From Thermoprotei archaeon (GTDB taxonomy: Archaea; Thermoproteota; Thermoprotei_A; Sulfolobales; Ignisphaeraceae), in contig QMWY01000090.1 in the NCBI GenBank assembly GCA_003661865.1, forward strand, positions 1 to 5,675: a stretch of 5,675 nucleotides of DNA, in the 5' to 3' direction. The notes below the pieces were generated by a model that did not search any database, was not told where the DNA came from, and worked only from the letters and a program-made list of their open reading frames with translations. Position numbers and translations under genes: made by a program. Each line of letters begins with the position of its first letter. The stretch's first letter is position 1. Shown one piece after another: positions 1 to 5,042 of this stretch.

Positions 1-93
1 CACTATAGGGGTCTGCCCCAGCTCAACGATCCTCTCGTACGCGCGGTGCAGCTCCTCCTTGAGCTTCGCTAGGCACAGCAGCTCCCTAGACAC
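1..93 (-). CDS. 5' end of an unknown protein, cut by the window edge
   Basis: Only the first 31 codons are inside the window, reading from a GTG start toward position 1 without a stop. The peptide begins MSRELLCLAKLKEELHR and continues through AYERIVELGQTPIV, a charged, helix-prone stretch with no transmembrane segment or signal peptide. The frame is also open upstream to a TGA at 169-171, but it contains no usable start before the GTG at 93. That GTG is preceded by GGGGATC, one mismatch from the archaeal site GGTGATC, and a TATA-like TTAATAA lies about 38 nt upstream. This spacing matches most other minus-strand genes here. The gene lies downstream of the exporter operon on the same strand and could receive read-through. 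I do not recognise the family, and this fragment is too short to assign a function. Coding status is likely but not certain. Confidence 0.55.
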   Translation of the reverse strand, partial: MSRELLCLAKLKEELHRAYERIVELGQTPIV

Positions 94-127
94 ACCGATC
101 CCCTTAACACCCTCGCCCCTCCAAGGA

Positions 128-134
128 TTATTAA
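128..134 (-). promoter_or_regulatory. Candidate TATA box for the truncated left-edge gene
   Basis: TTAATAA on the minus strand is an A/T island in GC-rich DNA. It is about 38 nt before the GTG at 93, so transcription would start near 106 and leave a leader of roughly 13 nt. It sits just after the stop of the second permease, suggesting that the left-edge gene has its own promoter instead of relying only on the exporter transcript. Confidence 0.45.
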
Positions 135-148
135 CTAGGCGCTCGGGC

Positions 149-946
149 TCAGTACATCCACGCCGTCTTCACACCCTCGCGCAGCAGCTTCCGCAGCTGA
201 GCCTTGAAGTAGAGTATGGACAGCCCTAGGAACGCTGCTGAGTAGAGCAGCCCTACGAGAACCGTTGTCCCCGGCTCCATTACGGGTAATGAGAGCCCCA
301 GGGAGTACCTGAGAACCTCCGCCGGGTAGCTGAAGGGCGTTGCGAGCGCCACGACCTGTACGGGTCTGGGAAGTGCCCTCAGGGGCACCAGCCCGCCCGT
401 GGCTATCGGCAGGATCCACCCGACGAACTCCATTATGGGGCCCGAGGTCCCTGTAGAGATAGTCACCCCGCCGAGGAGCATCGAGTAGGCGAAGAGCACG
501 GCCATAAGCATAGCCGCGCCGAGGGCTAGGAGCGCCGGGTCCACGTAGCTGAAGGTCGGGGGCGCTACGAGGAGTGCTAGGGTTGCGTACCCCACGGCCA
601 TGGCGGCCGCGTACCACATGAGTGATATGGGCACGATACCCGCGTAGAGTACGAAAACGCTCCTGCCGCTGGCTATGACGTGCTCTAGGATCCCCTGGAA
701 GAGCAGCCACCTCAGCTGCCACGCCCAGTCCCAGGTCGCCGTTGAGTACGCCAGGAAGATCGCTATGGTCACGAGCGCGTGGGCCGAGACCTCCCCCGGG
801 GAAACGCTGGGCGTTCTGAACAGTGTTAGCGGTGCTAGGAATAGGGCTAGCCACAGCGCTAGGCTCAGGAGCCCGTAAACGATCCCGCGGTTCCTAAGCA
901 GCTCAGCTGTCAGGTAGGCCTTCAGAACGGCGAGGGCTGCGCTCAT
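149..946 (-). CDS. ABC-2 type transporter permease, second subunit
   Basis: This 265-aa integral membrane protein is probably one of the two channel-forming subunits of an ABC-2 exporter in the cytoplasmic membrane. Hydrophobic stretches at about residues 21-43, 56-76, 98-128, 136-166, 170-188 and 228-247 give about six membrane spans. GILEHVIASG at 85-94 resembles the cytoplasmic coupling segment of ABC-2 permeases (family pattern GTLE-x-LLASP). The segment around 184-217, with LPRPVQ followed by TPFSYPAEVLRYSLG, resembles the conserved C-terminal part of the family. The ATG start overlaps the stop of the preceding permease as ATGA, and GGTGA lies 4 nt upstream, so translational coupling is likely. 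The lysine- and arginine-rich C-terminus is presumably cytoplasmic. The transported substrate is unknown; family members export drugs, lipids, polysaccharides or peptides. The permease call is firm, but specificity is not assignable. Confidence 0.87.
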   Translation of the reverse strand: MSAALAVLKAYLTAELLRNRGIVYGLLSLALWLALFLAPLTLFRTPSVSPGEVSAHALVTIAIFLAYSTATWDWAWQLRWLLFQGILEHVIASGRSVFVLYAGIVPISLMWYAAAMAVGYATLALLVAPPTFSYVDPALLALGAAMLMAVLFAYSMLLGGVTISTGTSGPIMEFVGWILPIATGGLVPLRALPRPVQVVALATPFSYPAEVLRYSLGLSLPVMEPGTTVLVGLLYSAAFLGLSILYFKAQLRKLLREGVKTAWMY

Positions 947-1749
947 ACCCTCACCCCTTCCCTCATCTTCCTCCTCTCCCAGCCATGTATGCCCCTAGCG
1001 CCCAGGGGGGTGTAGAGTAGGGCGAGGGCCGTGGCCACGCCTATGAGGGCGAGGCTCTGAGTAGCGCTCGGAGCCCCCACCAGGACCCGGTGGATAACCT
1101 CTATCACGTGGGATGGGGGCAGGGCCCACGATAAGGCCCGGGCGGCTAGTGGCATGAGCCAGCGGGGGTAGAAGGCGCCGAGGAGGACCATTATGAGGGG
1201 CCTTATCACGTTTAGGCTGCGCCAGGTCTCGCCCCCCGCCATGTAGAGCGCGCCGGTTATCGCCATTGCGAGCGTTGTGAAGAGTAGCGCCGCCAGCGCT
1301 GCGAGGAGCATGATGGCCAGCGATTCGTAAAGCCCTGCTACGCCGTAGTAGAGCAGCATCACCGGGACGACGCTGCTGACACCTATGGGGAGCACTATCG
1401 CTAGGCGAGGTATGGGGATCGCCAGGAAGTACACAACCCTATCGACGGGGCTGGCTACTATGTACGGGAGGGTGCCGTTGAGCTCGTCGAACAGGGGCGT
1501 CCAGAATATATCGTCAACCACCCCCATAACGCTCATGAGGATGAAGCTGCTGACTATGAAGAACGGCACCGGGTCTACCCCCACCCTCTGCACAAAGACC
1601 GCGGCCGAGCCCATTGCGTTGCCCACCAGGACCACGAACGCTGTTATCACGTACGGGTAGAGGAGCGTGGTAGCCAGCGCGCTCTTCCTCCTGAACAGCC
1701 CGGCGTACACGAAGCGGGACTCCGCAACTATGATATCTACGAGCTTCAC
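943..1749 (-). CDS. ABC-2 type transporter permease, first subunit
   Basis: This 268-aa membrane protein begins with a short amphipathic region (MKLVDIIVAESRFVYAGLFRRK) typical of ABC-2 permeases. Hydrophobic segments follow at about 24-43, 61-78, 105-135, 142-170, 181-201 and 231-247. GTLPYIVASP at 92-101 matches the family's cytoplasmic coupling segment, and the region from GAFYPRWLMP (191-200) to PPSHVIEVIHRVLVG (211-225) fits the conserved end of the fold. The start is GTG, 6 nt after the ATPase stop. Its ribosome-binding site GGTGA (1756-1760) includes the ATPase TGA stop, which points to coupled translation. Together with the neighbouring 265-aa permease it probably makes a heterodimeric channel powered by the upstream ATPase. 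The two permeases are clearly different in sequence, so they are not a recent duplication. Substrate unknown. Confidence 0.87.
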   Translation of the reverse strand: MKLVDIIVAESRFVYAGLFRRKSALATTLLYPYVITAFVVLVGNAMGSAAVFVQRVGVDPVPFFIVSSFILMSVMGVVDDIFWTPLFDELNGTLPYIVASPVDRVVYFLAIPIPRLAIVLPIGVSSVVPVMLLYYGVAGLYESLAIMLLAALAALLFTTLAMAITGALYMAGGETWRSLNVIRPLIMVLLGAFYPRWLMPLAARALSWALPPSHVIEVIHRVLVGAPSATQSLALIGVATALALLYTPLGARGIHGWERRKMREGVRV

Positions 1750-1755
1750 GGGGGG

Positions 1756-2742
1756 TCACCGCGATGCGAAGTAGAGGAACACGTCTTCGAGCGTGGGCTC
1801 ATCTATCCTGAGCCTAGCTATCTCATACCCCGCGGACGAGACGCCCTTGACTATATCGTCCAGGACCTCCTCAGGCCTCCTAACCATGAACTTCAGCACT
1901 GTGAACCCCTCCTCATCGTTCTCAACCGATGGCTTGAGCCCTACCGCACCAGCGATCCTCTCCACGTCGCGGGGCGTAGCCCCCCTCAGGTAGACCCTGA
2001 TCGTGCGCATGCTGGGTATCCTAGCCTTGAGCTCGTCCGGCGTGCCCTGGGCAACGATGACTCCCCGGTTTATCAGCAGTACCCTATCGCACACGATCTC
2101 CGCCTCGAACATGTTGTGGGTTGTGTAGAGCACCGCCTTGCCCTGCCTAGCAAGCTCCTTAACCAGGGACCTTATCCTCCTAGCCGATGGGGGGTCCAGC
2201 CCCAGCGTCGGCTCATCTAGAAGGAGCACGGGCGGGTCCTTCAGAAGCGCCCTTGCGAGCCCGAGCCTAGCCTTCATCCCCAGGCTGTACTCCTCGTAGA
2301 GCCTATCCACCGCCCCGAGCCTATCCAGCTCAACCAGCTTCATAACCTCCTCAACCCTCTTCCTCAAAACGCTCCGCGGTATCCCGTAGAGGGCGCCGAA
2401 GTACTCGAGGTTCTCCCTACCCGTGAGCTTGCCGTAGAACCCCTTCTCCACAGAGAGCAGGAGCCCTATTCGCTTCCTAACCTCCTTCGCATCCCGAACG
2501 ACATCGAAGCCCTCAACGTAAGCCTCACCCTCGTCAGGCAGGAGAAGCGTGGCTATGATCTTGACTGTCGTGGTCTTCCCAGCGCCATTGGGTCCGAGGA
2601 GCCCAACAACCTCTCCATGCCTAACCTCGAAGCTAACCCCGCGTAGAGCCTCAACAACCCTCTTAACACTCCTGATGAGCCCCCTCCTCTCCCGCGTCAC
2701 GTACCTCTTCACAAGCCCCCTAACCACTATAGCGCTAGTCAT
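1756..2742 (-). CDS. ABC-2 exporter ATP-binding protein (DrrA/NatA-like)
   Basis: This 328-aa cytoplasmic ATPase would energise the two permeases encoded immediately downstream. Walker A is GPNGAGKT (50-57), the signature is YSLGMK (152-157) in place of LSGGQ, Walker B is LLLDEP with D176 and catalytic E177, the D-loop follows at 180-183, and the switch histidine is H209. The Q-loop area (93-112, with LLSVEKGFYGKLTGRENL) lacks an obvious glutamine, as in NatA-like exporters. The C-terminal 80 or so residues, ending IDEPTLEDVFLYFASR, are the accessory domain common in ABC-2 exporter ATPases. I chose the ATG at 2742, preceded by GGAG at 2748-2751. The frame can be extended 32 codons to an ATG at 2838, but the extra peptide is unlike the family and would span the likely TATA box. 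It is the first gene of the operon. Confidence 0.93.
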   Translation of the reverse strand: MTSAIVVRGLVKRYVTRERRGLIRSVKRVVEALRGVSFEVRHGEVVGLLGPNGAGKTTTVKIIATLLLPDEGEAYVEGFDVVRDAKEVRKRIGLLLSVEKGFYGKLTGRENLEYFGALYGIPRSVLRKRVEEVMKLVELDRLGAVDRLYEEYSLGMKARLGLARALLKDPPVLLLDEPTLGLDPPSARRIRSLVKELARQGKAVLYTTHNMFEAEIVCDRVLLINRGVIVAQGTPDELKARIPSMRTIRVYLRGATPRDVERIAGAVGLKPSVENDEEGFTVLKFMVRRPEEVLDDIVKGVSSAGYEIARLRIDEPTLEDVFLYFASR

Positions 2743-2780
2743 CGTAGCTCCGCGCCCAGCACCACAGCCTCCGGAGAGGT

Positions 2781-2787
2781 AGATAAA
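2781..2787 (-). promoter_or_regulatory. Candidate TATA box of the ABC exporter operon
   Basis: TTTATCT on the minus strand lies about 42 nt before the ATPase ATG at 2742. A start about 25 nt downstream of the box would be near 2759, leaving a short leader that still contains GGAG at 2748-2751. It supports separate transcription of the exporter from the MNT/HepT pair, and the shorter ATPase start. Confidence 0.5.
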
Positions 2788-2904
2788 GGTATTGAGGAGC
2801 AGGCTCTGCGGAGAAAGCTCGATAGAGCACCTCGACACATCGAATAACGCAACGGGTGTTCAGAGGAGGGGCCTGAGCCCACCATGCAGACTAGGCTAGG
2901 GGCC

Positions 2905-3321
2905 TCATGGATCTAGACCGCGGGCCTTTAGCTCTTCATAGAGAACAGCTATTATCTGCAGAACCCTCCTGTAGCCCCGACTGCGGAGTACCTCCCGAAC
3001 CTTATCGGTATCGATCTCTCCGTATTCATGGACTACGATGCTCCTGGACCTGATCATGCGCTTAAGAAGCGCCCCCTCCTCCTCGCCTAACAGCCCCGTA
3101 CCCACAAGCCTCTCTACACACCTCATGGGTGTTGATGAGGCTACACCCATTAGCGAACATGTGTGAAGGAGGAAGTCTATTGCTACCTGCGCATGTATCT
3201 GAAGAGTGTGGAGGACGAGGTATAGTGCTCGCCAATCGCTTAGATCAAGGTTCTGCTGCATAAGCTCGTCGATCTTCGCCGTGTGATCCGCAAGCTTCTC
3301 AACGAGTCTTGATAGGAGCAC
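2905..3321 (-). CDS. hepT: HepT-like toxin, HEPN (DUF86) RNase family
   Basis: This 138-aa, mostly helical protein belongs to the HepT/DUF86 branch of the HEPN superfamily, the toxin half of MNT/HepT modules. The hallmark R-x4-H-x-Y motif is present as R93, H98 and Y100 (RSIVVHEY). In characterised systems the Arg and His are needed for RNA cleavage, and the Tyr is the site that the MNT partner modifies with AMP. Ser94 sits where Asn or Asp is common after the arginine, a mild deviation. The start is GTG, preceded at 3326-3332 by GGTGATC, a strong archaeal ribosome-binding site that lies inside the mntA coding sequence. The first 23 nt overlap the end of mntA in another frame, which implies coupled production of toxin and antitoxin. 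No transmembrane segments are seen. Toxicity itself is inferred from the family. Confidence 0.88.
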   Translation of the reverse strand: MLLSRLVEKLADHTAKIDELMQQNLDLSDWRALYLVLHTLQIHAQVAIDFLLHTCSLMGVASSTPMRCVERLVGTGLLGEEEGALLKRMIRSRSIVVHEYGEIDTDKVREVLRSRGYRRVLQIIAVLYEELKARGLDP

Positions 3322-3718
3322 CCTTGATCACCGAATTGATAAGCGTTTCCGTATACCTCACCTTCCTCTTCATAAGAAGGTAGTCGTAGCAGAGGGCTAT
3401 GGCCCTAGAGAACACGCCCTCACCATCATCTACATAGATAAGCACACCCTCCTCCAAAGCATTTAGGAGAAGCTCGCAGTCGGGATCCTCAAGAGTGATC
3501 ACTGCTATATCAGCTTCGAGCCCGCATCCGGCTTCGACAACCTCGGCTATACGCACCTCATCCTCGAGCCTCAGCTTTGAGTCGGACACTACGAGGAGGT
3601 CTATATCTCTCGGCCACTTCGAGCCCTTAGCAACAGAGCCGTAGAGCACTACAGCTCTAACCCTAAAGCTCTTCCAGGGCACGCGCTTCAAGATCTCTAT
3701 AGACTCCTCGATACGCAT
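3299..3718 (-). CDS. mntA: MNT-family nucleotidyltransferase antitoxin
   Basis: This 139-aa minimal nucleotidyltransferase has the hallmark pattern GS-x9-D-x-D: G27, S28, D38 and D40 in VVLYGSVAKGSKWPRDIDLLVV. A later acidic residue, D70 in EADIAVI, fits the third metal-ligand position. In studied MNT/HepT pairs the enzyme transfers AMP from ATP onto the toxin's tyrosine and neutralises it, so this protein is the likely antitoxin of HepT, encoded directly after it with overlapping frames. The ATG at 3718 is chosen because the fold begins about 20 residues later and no better start is seen. The ribosome-binding site is weak, with no clear GGAGG or GGTGA. A TATATTA box about 37 nt upstream suggests a short leader. 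The antitoxin-first order is common for MNT/HepT operons. Confidence 0.88.
   Translation of the reverse strand: MRIEESIEILKRVPWKSFRVRAVVLYGSVAKGSKWPRDIDLLVVSDSKLRLEDEVRIAEVVEAGCGLEADIAVITLEDPDCELLLNALEEGVLIYVDDGEGVFSRAIALCYDYLLMKRKVRYTETLINSVIKGAPIKTR
3326..3332 (-). promoter_or_regulatory. Strong ribosome-binding site for hepT inside mntA
   Basis: GGTGATC on the minus strand is complementary to the conserved 3' end of archaeal 16S rRNA. It lies 4 nt before the hepT GTG, embedded in mntA codons for Ser-Val-Ile-Lys. It fixes the hepT start and explains how a gene with no promoter of its own is translated. Confidence 0.75.
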
Positions 3719-3751
3719 CGCTATTCACATCTTAGGAGGGCTTTACACGAG

Positions 3752-3758
3752 TAATATA
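3752..3758 (-). promoter_or_regulatory. Candidate TATA box of the mntA-hepT operon
   Basis: TATATTA on the minus strand lies about 37 nt before the mntA ATG and predicts transcription starting around 3730 with a leader of about 11 nt. It is in the 79-bp gap between thpR and mntA, so the pair probably has its own promoter. Confidence 0.5.
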
Positions 3759-3797
3759 GGTGCTAAGGTAGGGTGACTATCGTAGCCTAGGCAGCGC

Positions 3798-4331
3798 TTA
3801 TACGCTAGCTATTGTGAGGATGGTGCGTACCTGTCCCTTCCTGCTCTCGACGAGCCGCATATCCTTGACGAGCACAACGCGGGGAAGCAGGCTCCTAGCC
3901 TTTCTAAGTGCGATACCGAGCTCCTCTTCACCGCCGGGCGGGATCATGCGGGGCCTACGGGCTATGGTTATGTGGGGGTGGAACCCGTACCTATCACGTA
4001 TCTTGAACACCTTTGATACCCTTTCCTCGAGCACTGCCCTAAGGGTTTCGAGTTCGCGGCTGGGCTCTATCGCTAATGCTATATTCGTACGCTTATGCGA
4101 GGGAATGGCTTCTATCCCCGTGACCCTCAGCAGCGGCGGGATGCGAACGCTAATGCCTTCGAGCTCCCTAGCTATCCAGTGCCTATGGATGCTGTCGGGA
4201 TCCCCTATGAAGAGAAGGGTGAGGTGGTGCCGGCCCCTCTCCACGGGTCTGTAGCCCAGGGGCTTGAATAGCGTTGCCAGCTCCTCGAAGCGCTCATTCT
4301 CTACGAACAGGGCTACATAGAGAGGCACCAC
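3798..4331 (-). CDS. thpR: RNA 2',3'-cyclic phosphodiesterase (2'-5' RNA ligase family)
   Basis: This 177-aa protein is a member of the 2H phosphoesterase superfamily. The two catalytic H-x-T-x motifs are intact: HLTL at 36-39 and HITI at 120-123, spaced as expected for the two-lobed fold, and the length is normal for ThpR. Family members hydrolyse 2',3'-cyclic phosphate ends of RNA to 2'-phosphate and may reversibly join tRNA halves through 2'-5' linkages. In archaea a role in RNA end processing is plausible but not settled. The start is GTG, and the very next codon is also GTG. AGGTG at 4337-4341 sits 5 nt before the first, so I chose that one. The protein is soluble, with no signal peptide. 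It is divergent from the unknown 147-aa gene across a 53-bp intergenic region. Confidence 0.92.
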   Translation of the reverse strand: MVPLYVALFVENERFEELATLFKPLGYRPVERGRHHLTLLFIGDPDSIHRHWIARELEGISVRIPPLLRVTGIEAIPSHKRTNIALAIEPSRELETLRAVLEERVSKVFKIRDRYGFHPHITIARRPRMIPPGGEEELGIALRKARSLLPRVVLVKDMRLVESRKGQVRTILTIASV

Positions 4332-4336
4332 CGCAG

Positions 4337-4348
4337 CACCTGCTATAG
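4337..4348 (-). repeat. 12-bp leader sequence shared with the zinc-ribbon gene (copy 1)
   Basis: CTATAGCAGGTG on the minus strand lies 5 nt before the thpR GTG. The identical 12 bases occur on the plus strand at 4851-4862, 4 nt before the zinc-ribbon ATG. The AGGTG part serves as a ribosome-binding site. The CTATAGC part lies near the predicted transcription start, about 25 nt after the TATA-like box. The match may be chance or a shared leader element. Confidence 0.4.
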
Positions 4349-4354
4349 GAGACG

Positions 4355-4359
4355 TTTAA
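4355..4359 (+). promoter_or_regulatory. Candidate TATA element for the unknown 147-aa gene
   Basis: TTTAA in the context GTTTAAG is centred about 28 nt before the ATG at 4385. This would give an almost leaderless transcript starting near 4382. It is within the short divergent region shared with thpR, where the opposite strand reads CTTAAAC. Confidence 0.4.
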
Positions 4360-4365
4360 GGAGCG

Positions 4366-4371
4366 ATATAT
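4366..4371 (-). promoter_or_regulatory. Candidate TATA box of thpR
   Basis: ATATAT is centred about 37 nt before the thpR GTG at 4331, predicting a start near 4343 and a leader of about 12 nt that includes AGGTG. The hexamer is self-complementary, but it is only about 17 nt from the plus-strand ATG, too close to serve that gene. Only 6 bp separate it from the plus-strand TTTAA element. Confidence 0.45.
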
Positions 4372-4376
4372 CCCGG

Positions 4377-4382
4377 GGAGGT
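4377..4382 (+). promoter_or_regulatory. Ribosome-binding site with unusually short spacing
   Basis: GGAGGT is a perfect match to the conserved anti-Shine-Dalgarno sequence but ends only 2 nt before the ATG at 4385, where the other genes here keep about 3-8 nt after the equivalent base. No alternative start exists in frame just downstream. The combination of a close site and a near-leaderless promoter leaves the initiation mode unclear. Confidence 0.5.
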
Positions 4383-4384
4383 CC

Positions 4385-4828
4385 ATGAGCTGCAGCTACA
4401 CCCTCCCTAAGCTCGTTGAGCTCAACGCCGCCTCCAGGATCCTGAGGGAGCGGAGAAGGCTCCTTGTAGCATCTAGATGCCTAGAGTGTGAGCATCCCGA
4501 GGTCCTGAAGCCTTTCCTGGATCGCTACGCCGTTGCGACAGCATGCCTAGAGGAGGAACACGTGAATGTGCTCGGGTTCAAGCTCCTGGGCATCCTGGGC
4601 AGGGTTGAGCTTGAGGAGGTCGTCGTGCTGACCGTCGACGGTAGTATGCACTGCGTACAGCTACACTTCATGGTCGAGGAGATCTTCAAGCTTCTGCAGC
4701 CGCGGGCGCGGAGGAGGCACCTCGTAAGTGTTAGGGGAAGGATTGTCGAGGTTGGCCAACGGGCTGTGAAGATCGCTAGGTACTTATCGCGTAGCGAGAA
4801 CATGCTCAGCAGGGCTGCAACGGGCTAA
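4385..4828 (+). CDS. Unrecognised protein with Cys/His motifs (DGSMHCVQLH)
   Basis: This 147-aa soluble protein is one I cannot assign to a family with confidence. The N-terminal third is basic and helical, followed by SRCLECEHPEV (C32, C35, H37) and a further ACLEEEH (C54, H59). The core has VVLTVDGSMHCVQLHFMVEEI (about 80-100), a beta strand and turn leading into a helix, with D85, H89, C90 and H94 that could bind metal or form an active site. The C-terminus (107-136) is rich in Arg. Cysteines at 3, 32, 35, 54 and 90 are many for a cytoplasmic protein of a thermophile, which suggests a metal site or cofactor. The reading frame is clearly coding, with codon use like its neighbours. It is followed 38 nt later by a zinc-ribbon gene on the same strand. 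A redox or RNA-related role would be speculation. Confidence 0.8.
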   Translation: MSCSYTLPKLVELNAASRILRERRRLLVASRCLECEHPEVLKPFLDRYAVATACLEEEHVNVLGFKLLGILGRVELEEVVVLTVDGSMHCVQLHFMVEEIFKLLQPRARRRHLVSVRGRIVEVGQRAVKIARYLSRSENMLSRAATG

Positions 4829-4833
4829 CTGGG

Positions 4834-4841
4834 TTTAATAA
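4834..4841 (+). promoter_or_regulatory. Candidate TATA box of the zinc-ribbon gene
   Basis: TTTAATAA on the plus strand starts 5 nt after the stop of the 147-aa gene and is centred about 30 nt before the ATG at 4867. It is one of the most A/T-rich short tracts nearby and suggests that the small gene has its own promoter even though it lies downstream of another plus-strand gene. Confidence 0.5.
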
Positions 4842-4850
4842 GTTGCACAG

Positions 4851-4862
4851 CTATAGCAGGTG
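4851..4862 (+). repeat. 12-bp leader sequence shared with thpR (copy 2)
   Basis: CTATAGCAGGTG is identical to the minus-strand sequence at 4337-4348 before thpR, and both copies end 4-5 nt before a start codon. AGGTG (4858-4862) serves as the ribosome-binding site of the zinc-ribbon gene. Confidence 0.4.
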
Positions 4863-4866
4863 TCGG

Positions 4867-5019
4867 ATGGTAGAGAGCGTGTTCCGAGTAATGTTCCTCT
4901 ACTGCCCACGCTGCGGCGCCCCTATGAGGCTTGTGAACAACACCTGGGTGTGTAGGGTCTGCGGATACAAGGCGCCGGCAACGAGCGTAGCCGGGGGCAG
5001 GAAACCGATCCCGGCGTAG
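4867..5019 (+). CDS. Small zinc-ribbon protein (RpoM/TFS N-terminal-like)
   Basis: This 50-aa protein has a single complete zinc ribbon: C13-x2-C16-G and C29-x2-C32-G-Y, separated by 12 residues (YCPRCGAPMRL to WVCRVCGYKAP). The CPRCG and CGY pattern is the one seen in the N-terminal ribbon of archaeal TFS/RpoM and RPA12-type RNA polymerase factors. It lacks the second, catalytic C-terminal ribbon of full TFS (about 110 aa), so it cannot be a normal transcript-cleavage factor. The tail (GGRKPIPA) is basic and probably flexible. The ATG at 4867 is favoured by AGGTG 4 nt upstream and a TATA box 30 nt upstream. An internal ATG at 4891 lacks such a site. It ends 23 bp before the stop of the convergent PH-domain gene. 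It may bind RNA polymerase, RNA or a ribosomal partner; the fold is clear but the role is not. Confidence 0.78.
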   Translation: MVESVFRVMFLYCPRCGAPMRLVNNTWVCRVCGYKAPATSVAGGRKPIPA

Positions 5020-5042
5020 GATACGGGCTAATGGATCCGCGG

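Noticed and set aside
135..854. A 239-codon minus-strand frame overlapping the second permease
   Set aside because: It is rich in Arg, Gly and Pro with no recognisable domain, and lies out of frame within a clear membrane permease; it is a GC-driven shadow.
1750..1755. Run of six C (minus strand) between the ATPase and the first permease as a slippage site
   Set aside because: It falls between a stop and a start codon and simply forms the spacer after GGTGA; no frame fusion would restore a sensible longer protein.
2868..2880. Possible hairpin GGGC-CTGA-GCCC downstream of hepT as a terminator
   Set aside because: The stem is only 4 bp and no T-run follows on either strand, so it is not enough for a terminator in GC-rich DNA.
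2905..4331. The idea that MNT/HepT, thpR and the exporter form one defence island
   Set aside because: Each unit has its own TATA-like box, there is no nuclease, helicase or mobile element nearby, and codon use looks uniform; adjacency alone is insufficient.
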